Origin: a bacterium
Lineage (GTDB): Bacteria > Cyanobacteriota > Vampirovibrionia > Gastranaerophilales > Gastranaerophilaceae
DNA: 64,000 nt
Direction of reading: 5' to 3'
Assembly: GCA_017536545.1 (NCBI GenBank)
Contig: JAFXHF010000016.1
Coordinates: 1 to 64,000 of the forward strand
A program made the translations under genes and the position numbers. Below, piece by piece: positions 54,878 through 63,565 of this stretch. Under the pieces are notes generated by a model, which was not told where the DNA came from, searched no databases, and saw only the letters and a program-made list of their open reading frames with translations. Each line of letters opens with the position of its first letter. The first letter of the stretch is position 1.

Positions 54878-55726
54878 ATGAAGAGTAATATTTATCAAGC
54901 AGAAGTATCATATTTAAAAGAGTTGAACAATTTATTTATAGAAATGACTGCCAAAAATTGTAATCAACAATGCAAACATTGCTATATTGATTTCCCGAAA
55001 TATTCCAGAAAAATCTCCGATTTTATTAGTACAGATTTAGTTAAACAGGCGTTATGTGATACTCAGGGAGAAAATATTAAATGGATTTATCTTACGGGTG
55101 CTGAACCTATGACACACCCTGATTTTAATTCGATATTAAGGTTGTGTTTAAAAAGGGCGAATGTTTGTATTTGTACTAATGGTTCTTTCATAAATGAGAA
55201 AAAAGCTAGATTTTTAAAACGAGTAGAAGAGGAGTCTTCAAATGAAATAATTTTTAAAATTAGTATAGATCATTATGATGAAGTTAAAAACGATGATATT
55301 AGATATCGTGGAGCTTTTCGTCATGGAATTTTTGCACTGAAACACCTGCTAAAGTACGATTTTATGCCAATTATTTCAGTGGTTAATTATTATAAATTGT
55401 CTAAAGATGATTTATGGCAAGGCTTTAGTGAAGTATTTAAGCGTTATGGGTTAGAGGATCTAGAACCATCAAATTTACAAATTATACCGTGGCATGATGT
55501 AAATTTTAAACTAGATGATGTGTGCGGGGAATGGCACAAATTAGATTGTGAATTTGGTAGGATTTTGACTGTTAATGGGATTTATACTTGTCCATTTTTA
55601 GCAAATGATTATCGAGGAAGATGTGGAGCGAGTTTTGTTGATTACAATAAAAAAAGCTCGCTTGAAACGAGCTTTTGTAATACTTGTATAACTTCTAAAA
55701 AACAATTATTCTCAATTATTTCTTAG
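54878..55726 (+). CDS. Radical SAM protein with C-terminal Cys cluster
   Basis: CNQQCKHCY gives the CX3CX2C site (C28, C32, C35) for the SAM-binding 4Fe-4S cluster. The glycine-rich strand (YLTGAEPMTHPDF) and the rest of the barrel follow. The last 40 residues hold further Cys (YTCPFLANDYRGRCG, CNTC), as in SPASM-like auxiliary clusters. 282 aa. It may modify a peptide or small molecule; the substrate is unknown. AGAGGAG precedes the ATG. The 3' end contains the terminator of the opposite pil operon and overlaps pilO by 11 bases. Confidence 0.83.
   Translation: MKSNIYQAEVSYLKELNNLFIEMTAKNCNQQCKHCYIDFPKYSRKISDFISTDLVKQALCDTQGENIKWIYLTGAEPMTHPDFNSILRLCLKRANVCICTNGSFINEKKARFLKRVEEESSNEIIFKISIDHYDEVKNDDIRYRGAFRHGIFALKHLLKYDFMPIISVVNYYKLSKDDLWQGFSEVFKRYGLEDLEPSNLQIIPWHDVNFKLDDVCGEWHKLDCEFGRILTVNGIYTCPFLANDYRGRCGASFVDYNKKSSLETSFCNTCITSKKQLFSIIS
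55648..55676 (-). terminator. Terminator of the pilMN-pilO operon, inside the radical SAM gene
   Basis: AAAAGCTCG and CGAGCTTTT pair around seven bases. On the minus strand T7 follows, so it is a good terminator for pilO. The same bases encode Lys-Ser-Ser-Leu-Glu-Thr-Ser in the radical SAM frame. Confidence 0.8.
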
Positions 55727-56303
55727 CGTATAATTTAATTCTAAAGTTTATAAGAAGAACTCTTTTGTTCTTTTTATAAGGAACGATTTCTGCAGATTGG
55801 ATATCTAGGAAGTGATCGTGTTTGTACAATTCTTTCAAGAAATTGTCGTAATTAGAATAATTACCAATCATTTCCATATTCAATCTTGCAACGTTATATT
55901 GGCTGCCAGCAGCTGCAACAAAAGCGTCATCAGTTGGGTCGTATTCATACTTGATAGATCTAACTTTGATTTTGTTAGCTCTAACAAGTTGAAGAATTTC
56001 AGCGAATTCTCCAGCGATAACCGCTTCAGTATCTAAACCTGTCATTACAGGTTTGTAGAATGGCTTGCCAAGCTTTTCATTTTCTTTTTCTTTATTTTTT
56101 TCAGCTTGTTCCTTTTGTCTGTATTGTTCAATTTTTGCTTGTTTTTCTTGAATTGAAGCTTTTTTAGTTTGAACTTCAGCCTGTGCATTTGTATAGCCTT
56201 GGTAGTTTTCATAGATTTTTGGTGCTGTGTAACCAATACCTACGACTACTAAAACTAGTAGTGCAATCGGAACCATAAATTGTTTTAATTTTTCGTTATC
56301 CAT
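55716..56303 (-). CDS. pilO: PilO-like type IV pilus inner-membrane protein
   Basis: The 195-aa protein has a short cytoplasmic end, one membrane span (about residues 10-27), a Lys/Glu/Gln-rich periplasmic coiled coil (38-75), and a ferredoxin-like C-terminal domain. This is the layout of PilO/GspM, which links the motor to the outer-membrane pore. It lies 19 bases after the PilMN gene. The family is diverse in sequence, so the call rests on topology and context. Confidence 0.75.
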   Translation of the reverse strand: MDNEKLKQFMVPIALLVLVVVGIGYTAPKIYENYQGYTNAQAEVQTKKASIQEKQAKIEQYRQKEQAEKNKEKENEKLGKPFYKPVMTGLDTEAVIAGEFAEILQLVRANKIKVRSIKYEYDPTDDAFVAAAGSQYNVARLNMEMIGNYSNYDNFLKELYKHDHFLDIQSAEIVPYKKNKRVLLINFRIKLYAKK

Positions 56304-56322
56304 CTTTTATCCTTTAATATTT

Positions 56323-58029
56323 TTATTGTGCTGCAGGTTCAGTTTTTTCTGCAGGTTGCTCTTCTGTTGTTTCTTCTTCTTCTTCAGCAGCATCAGGATT
56401 TTTAGCTTTTTCTTCAGCTCGTTTGATTCTTTCTGCATCTTTAGCAAGTTTCAACATAAAGCCTTTTAGTTCTTTATTAGTCATATTTGTAATTTCGAAA
56501 ATGTATGGAGCGTTATCAATAGTTGATGCTGTACTATTTATAACTTTATCCAAAGAACCAGCTTTTAAATCAAGTTTGCTGATACGTAAATTAGAATCGA
56601 TAAGTGAATCTTTTAAGTTTTTGAAGAATACATAAACATCTTCTACAGAATCAGCACAACCTTTAATGTTGATTTTACCATCTTCTGCGGTTAAGAAGTA
56701 TGTTAAGTATAGGTTTTGTGGGATTGATTCACCCAATGCGGCATAAGCCATAATTTTTGTTCTATTATTTTTAAGTACATTTTCAATTTCTAAAATTGGA
56801 TCGAATTCAGTTGTTCCTTTTTCTTCAGAGAACTTAGCAATTTCTGCATCAAGTTGAGTGATTTGAGCGTCCAAATCGCCAAATTGAGCTTGTTCTTTTG
56901 CTAACATATCTTGAGTAAACATCATACCCAAATATAGTGGAGTCATAACAATTGCCAAGATAATCAAAGCAAATACAGATGCTTTGTTTGGTGTAAATTC
57001 CATACCACCAATTTCGATTGTAGCAACTTGTGCACTGCTTTTACCTTTTTCTGCAATGTAGTTGATATCTACAGGCATCATGCCAGCAGGAGTAATAGCA
57101 CCAATAATATGTAAAGACACTTTAAGTTGATCTTCAGATAGAATGTTCAAACTCATTTCCATTAAAGGTTCTTTACGGAATTGGTTTTCTTCAACAGCGA
57201 TTGTTTGACCACCAAACTGTAAACGACTTGCCAAGATTTCTGCAGATACTAAATCTGTTTCTGAGATTACAATCAATGAGCTTGAAGGAGTACTCATTAA
57301 TGCAATTTGGGCAGCGTTTTCAATTGCTGCGTATATTTCTTCACCTTCATATGATTTCAAAGGTAATGGTTCTTCATAAAATTCAAGTATTCTTTTACCT
57401 TGTAAACCTAACATTTGGAAACCGCTATTGTTTACAATCATCAAACTCCAAGATTGGCCATCTTGCATTTGGGCTGCACCAATACCTGTTGTAGCTAAAC
57501 CTTTTAGATCTGCAAACAATGAACATTCAACACTACCAAGTGTTGCACCCATGCCAGCTAAAATTTCTTTAATTTTTGCAACTACATCAGCTTGGATAGC
57601 TGTATAGAATACGCTTCTTGAATCAGAGTTTGTTGAAGCTAATGCGTCAAACCAGCGAGGAATTGGTTCTTTACGTTTGAATACATATGTTTGTTCCAAT
57701 TCACCAATAACGATATTTGTGATTGCTGAATCATCTAAAAGAAGAGGCAATCCTTCTTTTAGACCAAACCAAACTGTTGGCAAACTTAAGTGAACAATTG
57801 CTTTTGCTGGGTTGATGTTACGCATTTGGAATAATGTTTCCAAGCCAGCTTTGAATTCATCATAATTAGCAATTTCTCTTTGTGCTTCATTATAATCTAA
57901 TTTTGTTTGAGCGTAGGATTTTACGTTTCCGCCCTTGTCAACTTCTATCATTTCAAGCCCACAAGCCGGTGAAACCGTTACGTAGACTTCAATTCCTCCA
58001 CCCATTCCAAATAAACTATTTAATGACAT
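56323..58029 (-). CDS. PilM-PilN fusion (GspL-like) pilus platform protein
   Basis: Residues 1 to about 335 look like a PilM actin-like domain (beginning IEVYVTVSPACGLEMIEVDKGG, with an ATP-site-like SLMIVNNSGFQMLGL). A membrane span follows at about 350-370. Then comes a periplasmic coiled coil and a ferredoxin-like PilN part, ending in a Glu-rich, low-complexity tail. PilM and PilN are separate in most type IVa systems; joined they match GspL of type II secretion. With PilO downstream this is the assembly platform. AAGG precedes the ATG. Pilin-like partner candidate: 7658. Confidence 0.8.
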   Translation of the reverse strand: MSLNSLFGMGGGIEVYVTVSPACGLEMIEVDKGGNVKSYAQTKLDYNEAQREIANYDEFKAGLETLFQMRNINPAKAIVHLSLPTVWFGLKEGLPLLLDDSAITNIVIGELEQTYVFKRKEPIPRWFDALASTNSDSRSVFYTAIQADVVAKIKEILAGMGATLGSVECSLFADLKGLATTGIGAAQMQDGQSWSLMIVNNSGFQMLGLQGKRILEFYEEPLPLKSYEGEEIYAAIENAAQIALMSTPSSSLIVISETDLVSAEILASRLQFGGQTIAVEENQFRKEPLMEMSLNILSEDQLKVSLHIIGAITPAGMMPVDINYIAEKGKSSAQVATIEIGGMEFTPNKASVFALIILAIVMTPLYLGMMFTQDMLAKEQAQFGDLDAQITQLDAEIAKFSEEKGTTEFDPILEIENVLKNNRTKIMAYAALGESIPQNLYLTYFLTAEDGKINIKGCADSVEDVYVFFKNLKDSLIDSNLRISKLDLKAGSLDKVINSTASTIDNAPYIFEITNMTNKELKGFMLKLAKDAERIKRAEEKAKNPDAAEEEEETTEEQPAEKTEPAAQ

Positions 58030-58139
58030 ATCTACCTTTTTACTCTTCTTACTATTATCTTATTTTTATTATACAATATATTTTGTAAATGAAAAATGCT
58101 TAACATAAATTTACACCATATGGAGGACATAACTTTTAT

Positions 58140-59048
58140 ATGCAAAAATTAGTCGAGAGAATAAATAAATTAAAACAAGAAAAGAAAGCCGTAATACTTG
58201 CTCACTGCTATCAACCTGTAGAAATCGATTTGGTTGCTGATTACGTAGGTGATTCTTTATATTTAAGTCAAGTTGCTTCAAAAACTGATGCTGAAATTAT
58301 TGTTTTTGCTGGAGTATCATTTATGGCTCAAACTGCAAAAATTTTATCTCCAACAAAAAAAGTTTTACTTCCTCAAAAGGATGCTGGTTGTGAAATGGCC
58401 GATATGATTAATTATAATCAAGTGTTAGAATTCAAAGCTAAACATCCAGACATTCCAGTAGTTTGTTATGTGAACTCTACTGCAGAAGTGAAATCAGAGT
58501 GTGATTTATGTTGTACAAGTTCTAATGCTGTAAAAGTTGTAAAAAGCTTGAACGCTGAAAAGATTTTATTCTTACCTGATCAACATTTAGGCAAATGGGT
58601 TGAAAAACAATTAGGCAACTTGGAAGTTATAACTTATCCTGGTTGTTGTCCAATTCATGAACAAATTTCTCCTGAAGAAATCGTTAATATTCGTAGCAAA
58701 TATCCAAAAGCTCTTGTATTGGTTCATCCTGAGTGTGAAATGTCTGTATCATTGTTAGCGGATTATGTTGGAAGTACTGCAGGAATTATGGACTTTGTTA
58801 AAAATTCGGATAACGAATCATTTATCATTGTTACAGAAAAAGGTGTTGTAGATAGGTTAGAACGAGATTATCCAGAAAAAGAATTTATTCCAATTAGAGA
58901 AAATCTAGTTTGTCCATCTATGAAAATGACAACTTTAGAAGATATATTAAATGTTTTAGAAAATGAAACAAATGAAATTATTGTTGATAAAGAAATTGCT
59001 AAAAAAGCAGTGAAATGTATTGATAGAATGTTAGAGGCATCAAAATAG
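58140..59048 (+). CDS. nadA: Quinolinate synthase A
   Basis: NadA condenses iminoaspartate and dihydroxyacetone phosphate to quinolinate for NAD synthesis, with a 4Fe-4S cluster. The family phrases AHCYQPVEIDLVADYVGDSLYLSQ, FAGVSFMAQTAKILSP, YVNSTAEVK, PDQHLG and HPECEMSV are all visible. Length 302 aa is normal. GGAGG lies 13 bases before the ATG, a rather long spacing. rlmB starts two bases after the stop. nadB and nadC are not in view. Confidence 0.95.
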   Translation: MQKLVERINKLKQEKKAVILAHCYQPVEIDLVADYVGDSLYLSQVASKTDAEIIVFAGVSFMAQTAKILSPTKKVLLPQKDAGCEMADMINYNQVLEFKAKHPDIPVVCYVNSTAEVKSECDLCCTSSNAVKVVKSLNAEKILFLPDQHLGKWVEKQLGNLEVITYPGCCPIHEQISPEEIVNIRSKYPKALVLVHPECEMSVSLLADYVGSTAGIMDFVKNSDNESFIIVTEKGVVDRLERDYPEKEFIPIRENLVCPSMKMTTLEDILNVLENETNEIIVDKEIAKKAVKCIDRMLEASK

Positions 59049-59050
59049 TT

Positions 59051-59803
59051 ATGGAAAATTCTGAAATTATTTATGGTAAAAATTCGGTGATGGAAGCTCT
59101 TATTGCTGGCAATCGTGAAATTAATAAAATTCTTATTTCGAAAAATATTCACTCTGATAATAAGATTAGTAAGATTAAGGAACTTGCTCAAGAAAGAGGA
59201 ATTGTTTTTCAATTCGTTGCCAAAGAGAAGTTTCAGCCTTATGCAGAATTTAACCATCAGGGAATTATTGCTCAAATTTCCCCTATTAAATATTATGATT
59301 TGGATGAATTTATAGAAAGTAAAGAGCATACTAACTCCTCATTAGTTATTTTAGATGGGGTTGAAGATTCTCATAACTTAGGTGCTATTATTAGAACTTG
59401 TGTTTGTGCAGGGGTTGATGGTATTATCATTCCTTCTCGTCGTAATGTTCAAGTTAATTCGGTTGTTGAAAAAACTAGTGCAGGTGCAATAAATCACATT
59501 CCTATTATAAAAGTAAATAGCCTTGTTAACGCAGTGCAAACATTGAAGGATAACAACTGGTGGATAATTGCAACAGATGCTTCAGCAAAAGATAATTACT
59601 ATGATGTTAGATATGATGATATGAACTTTGCAGTAATTATGGGGGCTGAGCATGCAGGAGTTTCAAAATCTCTATTAAAAGCTTCAGATTTTGTTGTTAA
59701 AATTCCTATGCAAAATAGTTTTAATTCTTTAAATGTATCAAATGCATTGAGTGCGATTATTTTTGAAACACTACGTCAAAAACTAATTAACAAGCGTAAA
59801 TAA
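59051..59803 (+). CDS. rlmB: 23S rRNA 2'-O-methyltransferase RlmB-like (SpoU/TrmH family)
   Basis: The 250-aa protein has an N-terminal substrate-binding domain (IIYGKNSVMEALIAGNREINKI) and a C-terminal SPOUT knot: DGVEDSHNLGAIIRTC, the GAEHAGVSKS loop and VKIPMQNSFNSLNVSNALS. These are the three SpoU motifs. RlmB methylates G2251 of 23S rRNA in E. coli; the site here is inferred. Co-transcribed with nadA. Confidence 0.92.
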   Translation: MENSEIIYGKNSVMEALIAGNREINKILISKNIHSDNKISKIKELAQERGIVFQFVAKEKFQPYAEFNHQGIIAQISPIKYYDLDEFIESKEHTNSSLVILDGVEDSHNLGAIIRTCVCAGVDGIIIPSRRNVQVNSVVEKTSAGAINHIPIIKVNSLVNAVQTLKDNNWWIIATDASAKDNYYDVRYDDMNFAVIMGAEHAGVSKSLLKASDFVVKIPMQNSFNSLNVSNALSAIIFETLRQKLINKRK

Positions 59804-59874
59804 TAATACAATCAGATGAGCCCAAAAATTATACTTAGTTATATCATAGTGTTATAGTAAGATTGGAGCATACT

Positions 59875-60894
59875 GTGAAAAAAGAATTTGAACACTTTGG
59901 TATACTTTCAGATGAAATTTCAGATGAAAATATAGATTTTAATAAACTTCAAGAATTAGAGGCAGAATCAGAAGATGAAGATGGGGAGGATGTCCTAAAA
60001 TCTGTTGAAGATCCTAAAATTCAGGAGAGTCTAGTTTCTGTAAATTCGGATGATAGTGTAAAAATTTATCTTAGACAAATTGGTAAAATCCCACTATTAT
60101 CTTCAGAAGAAGAACTTGAGTTGGCAAAAAGAATTCAAGAGCATCGTGATGAGTTTGCTAAAGATGTATTGGTAAATGCTAACTTACGTCTTGTTGTTAG
60201 TATTGCAAAAAAATATATTGGCAGAGGGTTATCTTTTCTAGATTTAATTCAAGAAGGTAATGTGGGTTTAATCAAGGCGGCAGGTCGTTTTGATTATAAA
60301 AAAGGTTATAAATTCTCTACGTATGCAACTTGGTGGATTCAACAATCTATTACAAGAGCAATTGCCGATAAAGCTAGAATTATCAGATTACCAATTCATA
60401 TGATTGATTCTATTGGTAAAATTCGTCGTGCGACAATTGATTTAACAACTGAACTTGGTCATCCGCCAACAAAACAAGAAATTGCTTATAGATTGGGTAT
60501 GCCTGTTTCTAAGTTGACTGCTATTGTTAAATCAGCTCAATCTACAGTTAGTATGGATACTCCAGCAACTTCTGATGAGGATTCTTCAAAAATAGCAGAT
60601 TTTATTGTAGATAATTCTACAATAACTCCAGATGGCAAGGTTACGCATGATAACTTATTAGAAGATATTAGACAAATTTTAAATCAGTTAAGTCAAAAAG
60701 AACGTGATGTTTTAATTTTACGTTATGGTTTGGATAACAATGGAATGAAGAAAACTCTTGATGAGATTGGTTCTCAGTATGGTGTTTCTCGTGAAAGAAT
60801 TCGTCAGATTGAAAACCGTGCTATTTCCAAACTTAAAAAATTATGCAAAAATGAAAAACTTCACGATGGCTTGATGAATTATTTCAATGCTTAG
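59875..60894 (+). CDS. rpoD: RNA polymerase sigma factor, RpoD/group 2 type
   Basis: The 339-aa factor has an acidic N-terminus, region 1.2 ([21 protein letters not shown]), region 2 ([45 protein letters not shown]), region 3, and region 4 ending [19 protein letters not shown]. It would recognise TTGACA/TATAAT promoters. The start is taken as GTG 59875, with TTGGAG upstream; the TTG at 59863 overlaps that ribosome site. Region 1.1 is short. Whether it is the primary factor or a group 2 relative is not certain. Confidence 0.9.
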   Translation: MKKEFEHFGILSDEISDENIDFNKLQELEAESEDEDGEDVLKSVEDPKIQESLVSVNSDDSVKIYLRQIGKIPLLSSEEELELAKRIQEHRDEFAKDVLVNANLRLVVSIAKKYIGRGLSFLDLIQEGNVGLIKAAGRFDYKKGYKFSTYATWWIQQSITRAIADKARIIRLPIHMIDSIGKIRRATIDLTTELGHPPTKQEIAYRLGMPVSKLTAIVKSAQSTVSMDTPATSDEDSSKIADFIVDNSTITPDGKVTHDNLLEDIRQILNQLSQKERDVLILRYGLDNNGMKKTLDEIGSQYGVSRERIRQIENRAISKLKKLCKNEKLHDGLMNYFNA

Positions 60895-60911
60895 AACGAG
60901 AGGGTTATCCG

Positions 60912-61121
60912 TTATTGTTTGTCTGGCACATATTTGATTAAATCACTTACTGTACAATTTAATGTATAGCAAAGTTTATTTAGGGTTTCAAAATCAATGC
61001 CTTTAGTTTTGTCATAATACAAATTATAAACAGTGTTATAAGAAAGGTTTGCAATTTTTGCAACCTCAGAGATATCAGTTTTTCTATGCCCTATCATTGT
61101 TGAAATATTGTTTACTATCAT
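60912..61121 (-). CDS. Small XRE-family transcriptional regulator
   Basis: The 69-aa protein is one Cro/C1-type helix-turn-helix (KTDISEVAKIANLSYNTVYNLYYDK, then a LNKLCYTLNCTVSDLI helix). The ATG at 61121 is preceded, six bases up, by TATTAT (61133-61128), so it is likely leaderless; the longer frame to 61199 overlaps the operator. It faces away from the 61232 gene, with a perfect palindrome between. Autoregulation and control of the neighbour are the simplest reading. Confidence 0.85.
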   Translation of the reverse strand: MIVNNISTMIGHRKTDISEVAKIANLSYNTVYNLYYDKTKGIDFETLNKLCYTLNCTVSDLIKYVPDKQ

Positions 61122-61160
61122 TCTTGTATAATATGCTATTTTTAAGGATAAGTTGATATT

Positions 61161-61196
61161 TTTCAGTATAATGAGTAATATATTATTATACTGAAA
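61161..61196. promoter_or_regulatory. Perfect 12-bp palindromic operator with mirrored -10 boxes
   Basis: TTTCAGTATAAT (61161-61172) and ATTATACTGAAA (61185-61196) are exact inverted repeats with a 12-base centre. Each arm contains TATAAT, one per strand. It lies between the XRE gene and the 61232 gene and is a likely XRE binding site covering the promoter(s). Confidence 0.75.
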
Positions 61197-61231
61197 CAAA
61201 TTAGAAATATTATGTTACAAAGGAGTGTAAG

Positions 61232-61684
61232 ATGTTAGTAGAATTAAACTCTGAGCAGATGAAAAGCTTGTTACGTATGCATCAGGTAAATATTGGTGAT
61301 ATGTCAATTGAAATGGTTGAAGATACATTAATGTTAAACAATGCTGGAGTTTTATCTGAGCTCAAGTCTATGAATTTACAGTTCTCTAAAAATGAATTGG
61401 CTAATTCTGATTTTATTGATTACTTTAGGAATTTAGTATGTGAACATTTGAATTTATCTCCAAACGAGGTTATTTATCATCATTATACAGTAGATGAAAT
61501 AGGCTTTAGAATCAGGATATTCCCCCAGAAAGAATTGTTTCTTATAATGAGTGATAGAACTAATGTAGTTTTAAATTGCCAAAAATTATATGAGGGTAAT
61601 GATTTTATAACTGAGTATCAAATAGGTCCTTATAGGCGACTTTGCAACTCTCAATACTATTTCAGATGGGTGGAGTATTTTTAG
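61232..61684 (+). CDS. Protein of unknown function (150 aa), probable XRE target
   Basis: AAAGGAG lies nine bases before the ATG. The product is a small soluble protein with His and Tyr patches (YHHYTVDEIGFRIRIF, GPYRRLCNSQYYFRW). No family recognised. Context is the main clue: a regulator and a palindromic operator sit directly upstream. Confidence 0.65.
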   Translation: MLVELNSEQMKSLLRMHQVNIGDMSIEMVEDTLMLNNAGVLSELKSMNLQFSKNELANSDFIDYFRNLVCEHLNLSPNEVIYHHYTVDEIGFRIRIFPQKELFLIMSDRTNVVLNCQKLYEGNDFITEYQIGPYRRLCNSQYYFRWVEYF

Positions 61685-61690
61685 GTTTAT

Positions 61691-62977
61691 TTACCCCGGG
61701 ATTTTAACGCAGAATTCTGTGCGAACATTCTCTTCGCTTGTTACGATGATTTCACCACCGTGAGCGACTGCAATTTGTTGTGATAAATAAAGTCCTAATC
61801 CAGTACCAACTTTACGCAATTTTTTTGCTGCAGAATAATATTTGTTGAAAATCATTTTGATTTCTTTTTCAGGGATTCCTTGACCATAGTCAATTACTGA
61901 AATTGTTGTGTAGTTTTGGACTTTACCAAGTTCAATATCAATAGACTTTTTAGTATTACTATGGTCAATGGCGTTTGAAATAAGGTTTTTGATTACTCGT
62001 CTTAATTGCATCGGGTCAGCCTCAATCAAGCATTCTGGTTTTATTGGTGTGAATTTTATTTTTAACTTGGCTTCTGTTGCAAGTGGTTTTACTTCTGAAA
62101 CAATTTCTTCAATAAATGAGTTTAACTCAAATTTTTCTTTAACAAGTTGGATACCTTTTTCTTTTAGTTTGTAGGTTTCAAGAAGAATTTGTACAAGGTC
62201 AAGTAAGCTTTTATTAGAAGCTTTCATATTATCTAGTGCAAATTTTTGCTTATCTGAAATTTCACCAAATTTGTTTGCCAAAAATAAATCAATCATATTC
62301 GATGCTGCAACAATTGGGACTTTCAGGTCGTGAGTTAGGGTTGCAACGAAGTCCTCTTTAAGAGTTTCAATTTCTTTTTCTGTTGTGATGTCTTTAATAA
62401 TTAGGACATATCTTTTTTTCTCAAGGGAAGATAATGCTTGAGAGCTTATTACAAAATTGTTTGTAGGTGTATGTTTGATAAAGATTTCGATATTATTTAA
62501 TTCTGATGAGATTTCAAAATTTTCATCGTTAACAGGTTGAATAAATTCAAACACATTTTTACCGATAATATCTTTTCCTTTAATCCCAAACCATTTTAGG
62601 ATTTTTGGGGTGGCTCTGAGAATATCAAACTTTTCATTAATAATTAATATACCGTCAGAAAGAGAGTTGATTACAGATTCAAGCAATTTGTTTTGACGCA
62701 TAAGTTCTGCTTGGTATTCGATAATCATTTTTTCACGGTCATTAAGTGTTTCTACCATTCTGTTAATACTATCAGTAACGTTTTGGTATGTTGGGTGCTC
62801 GATTTTTTCGATTTTAGTTGATAGGTTACCATAACGAATAGAATCAACTGTTGTTGTAACCTTGCCTAAGTAATCGTTGATTTTTGACCAACGTTTGTTG
62901 GTTCTTCTTGTGATGAAAAACAAACAGATAAATACAATGATTACACATATATTAATTACGTAAAAATATGAAAACAT
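61691..62977 (-). CDS. Membrane-bound PAS-containing sensor histidine kinase
   Basis: The 428-aa protein has one membrane span (about residues 5-24), a HAMP-like helix (35-90), a PAS domain (about 98-200), the HisKA phosphoacceptor H216 in ATLTHDLKVP, and a GHKL ATPase (N-box NLISNAIDHS, DYGQGIP, GTGLGLYLSQ). The signal and the partner regulator are unknown. No response-regulator gene adjoins it; the orphan receiver at 53676 is the nearest. Confidence 0.93.
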   Translation of the reverse strand: MFSYFYVINICVIIVFICLFFITRRTNKRWSKINDYLGKVTTTVDSIRYGNLSTKIEKIEHPTYQNVTDSINRMVETLNDREKMIIEYQAELMRQNKLLESVINSLSDGILIINEKFDILRATPKILKWFGIKGKDIIGKNVFEFIQPVNDENFEISSELNNIEIFIKHTPTNNFVISSQALSSLEKKRYVLIIKDITTEKEIETLKEDFVATLTHDLKVPIVAASNMIDLFLANKFGEISDKQKFALDNMKASNKSLLDLVQILLETYKLKEKGIQLVKEKFELNSFIEEIVSEVKPLATEAKLKIKFTPIKPECLIEADPMQLRRVIKNLISNAIDHSNTKKSIDIELGKVQNYTTISVIDYGQGIPEKEIKMIFNKYYSAAKKLRKVGTGLGLYLSQQIAVAHGGEIIVTSEENVRTEFCVKIPG

Positions 62978-63082
62978 TTATTACTTTTTTTACTCTTTCC
63001 ACTTATAAAGTATTGACGACTATGTTATAATTATATCAAATAGTAGCGGGTTTGTTAATACGTGAGGGAAAGTAGTAAACCA

Positions 63083-63565
63083 ATGTCAAATTTAAAACTG
63101 CCAAACTCAATAAAAATGGTGATTACAGATTTTGACGGAGTTGTTACGGATAATTGCGTTTATATTAACGAAGACTTTACAATGTCTCGAAAACTCAACT
63201 TTAAAGATGTAATGGGTTTTTCAATTTTGAAGAAAAATGGTTACGATGTTGCAATTATTTCAGGGGAAGCAAATCCTGCTATTACAGTGCTTTCTGAAAA
63301 GTTTAATATTTCGGAAGTTCATCAGAAAATTAGAATTAAGATTGATGTATTAAAAGCAATTATTGAAAAATATAATTTGACACAAGATGAATATGTTTAT
63401 ATCGGTGATGATGTAAACGATTTGGAGTGTTTAAATTATGCACAATACAAAATTACTGTTCCACACGCAGTAAAAAAAGTTAAAGCAGTAGAAGGTATTC
63501 AAATAACGGAAAATGCAGCTGGTGAGGGTGCATTTAGAGAGGTAGCAGATTGTCTAGTTGGATAA
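63083..63565 (+). CDS. KdsC-like HAD phosphatase (KDO-8-P phosphatase family)
   Basis: The 160-aa protein has ITDFDGVVTDN (nucleophile Asp), then IISGE, a conserved Lys region and YIGDDVNDLECL. It has no cap, as in KdsC, which makes KDO for lipopolysaccharide. The C-terminal AAGEGAFREVAD tail matches that group. It may act on KDO-8-phosphate or on a sialic-acid-like sugar phosphate. The start at ATG 63083 is uncertain; GTG 63062 is in frame. TATAAT at 63026-63031 has an extended TG. Confidence 0.85.
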   Translation: MSNLKLPNSIKMVITDFDGVVTDNCVYINEDFTMSRKLNFKDVMGFSILKKNGYDVAIISGEANPAITVLSEKFNISEVHQKIRIKIDVLKAIIEKYNLTQDEYVYIGDDVNDLECLNYAQYKITVPHAVKKVKAVEGIQITENAAGEGAFREVADCLVG

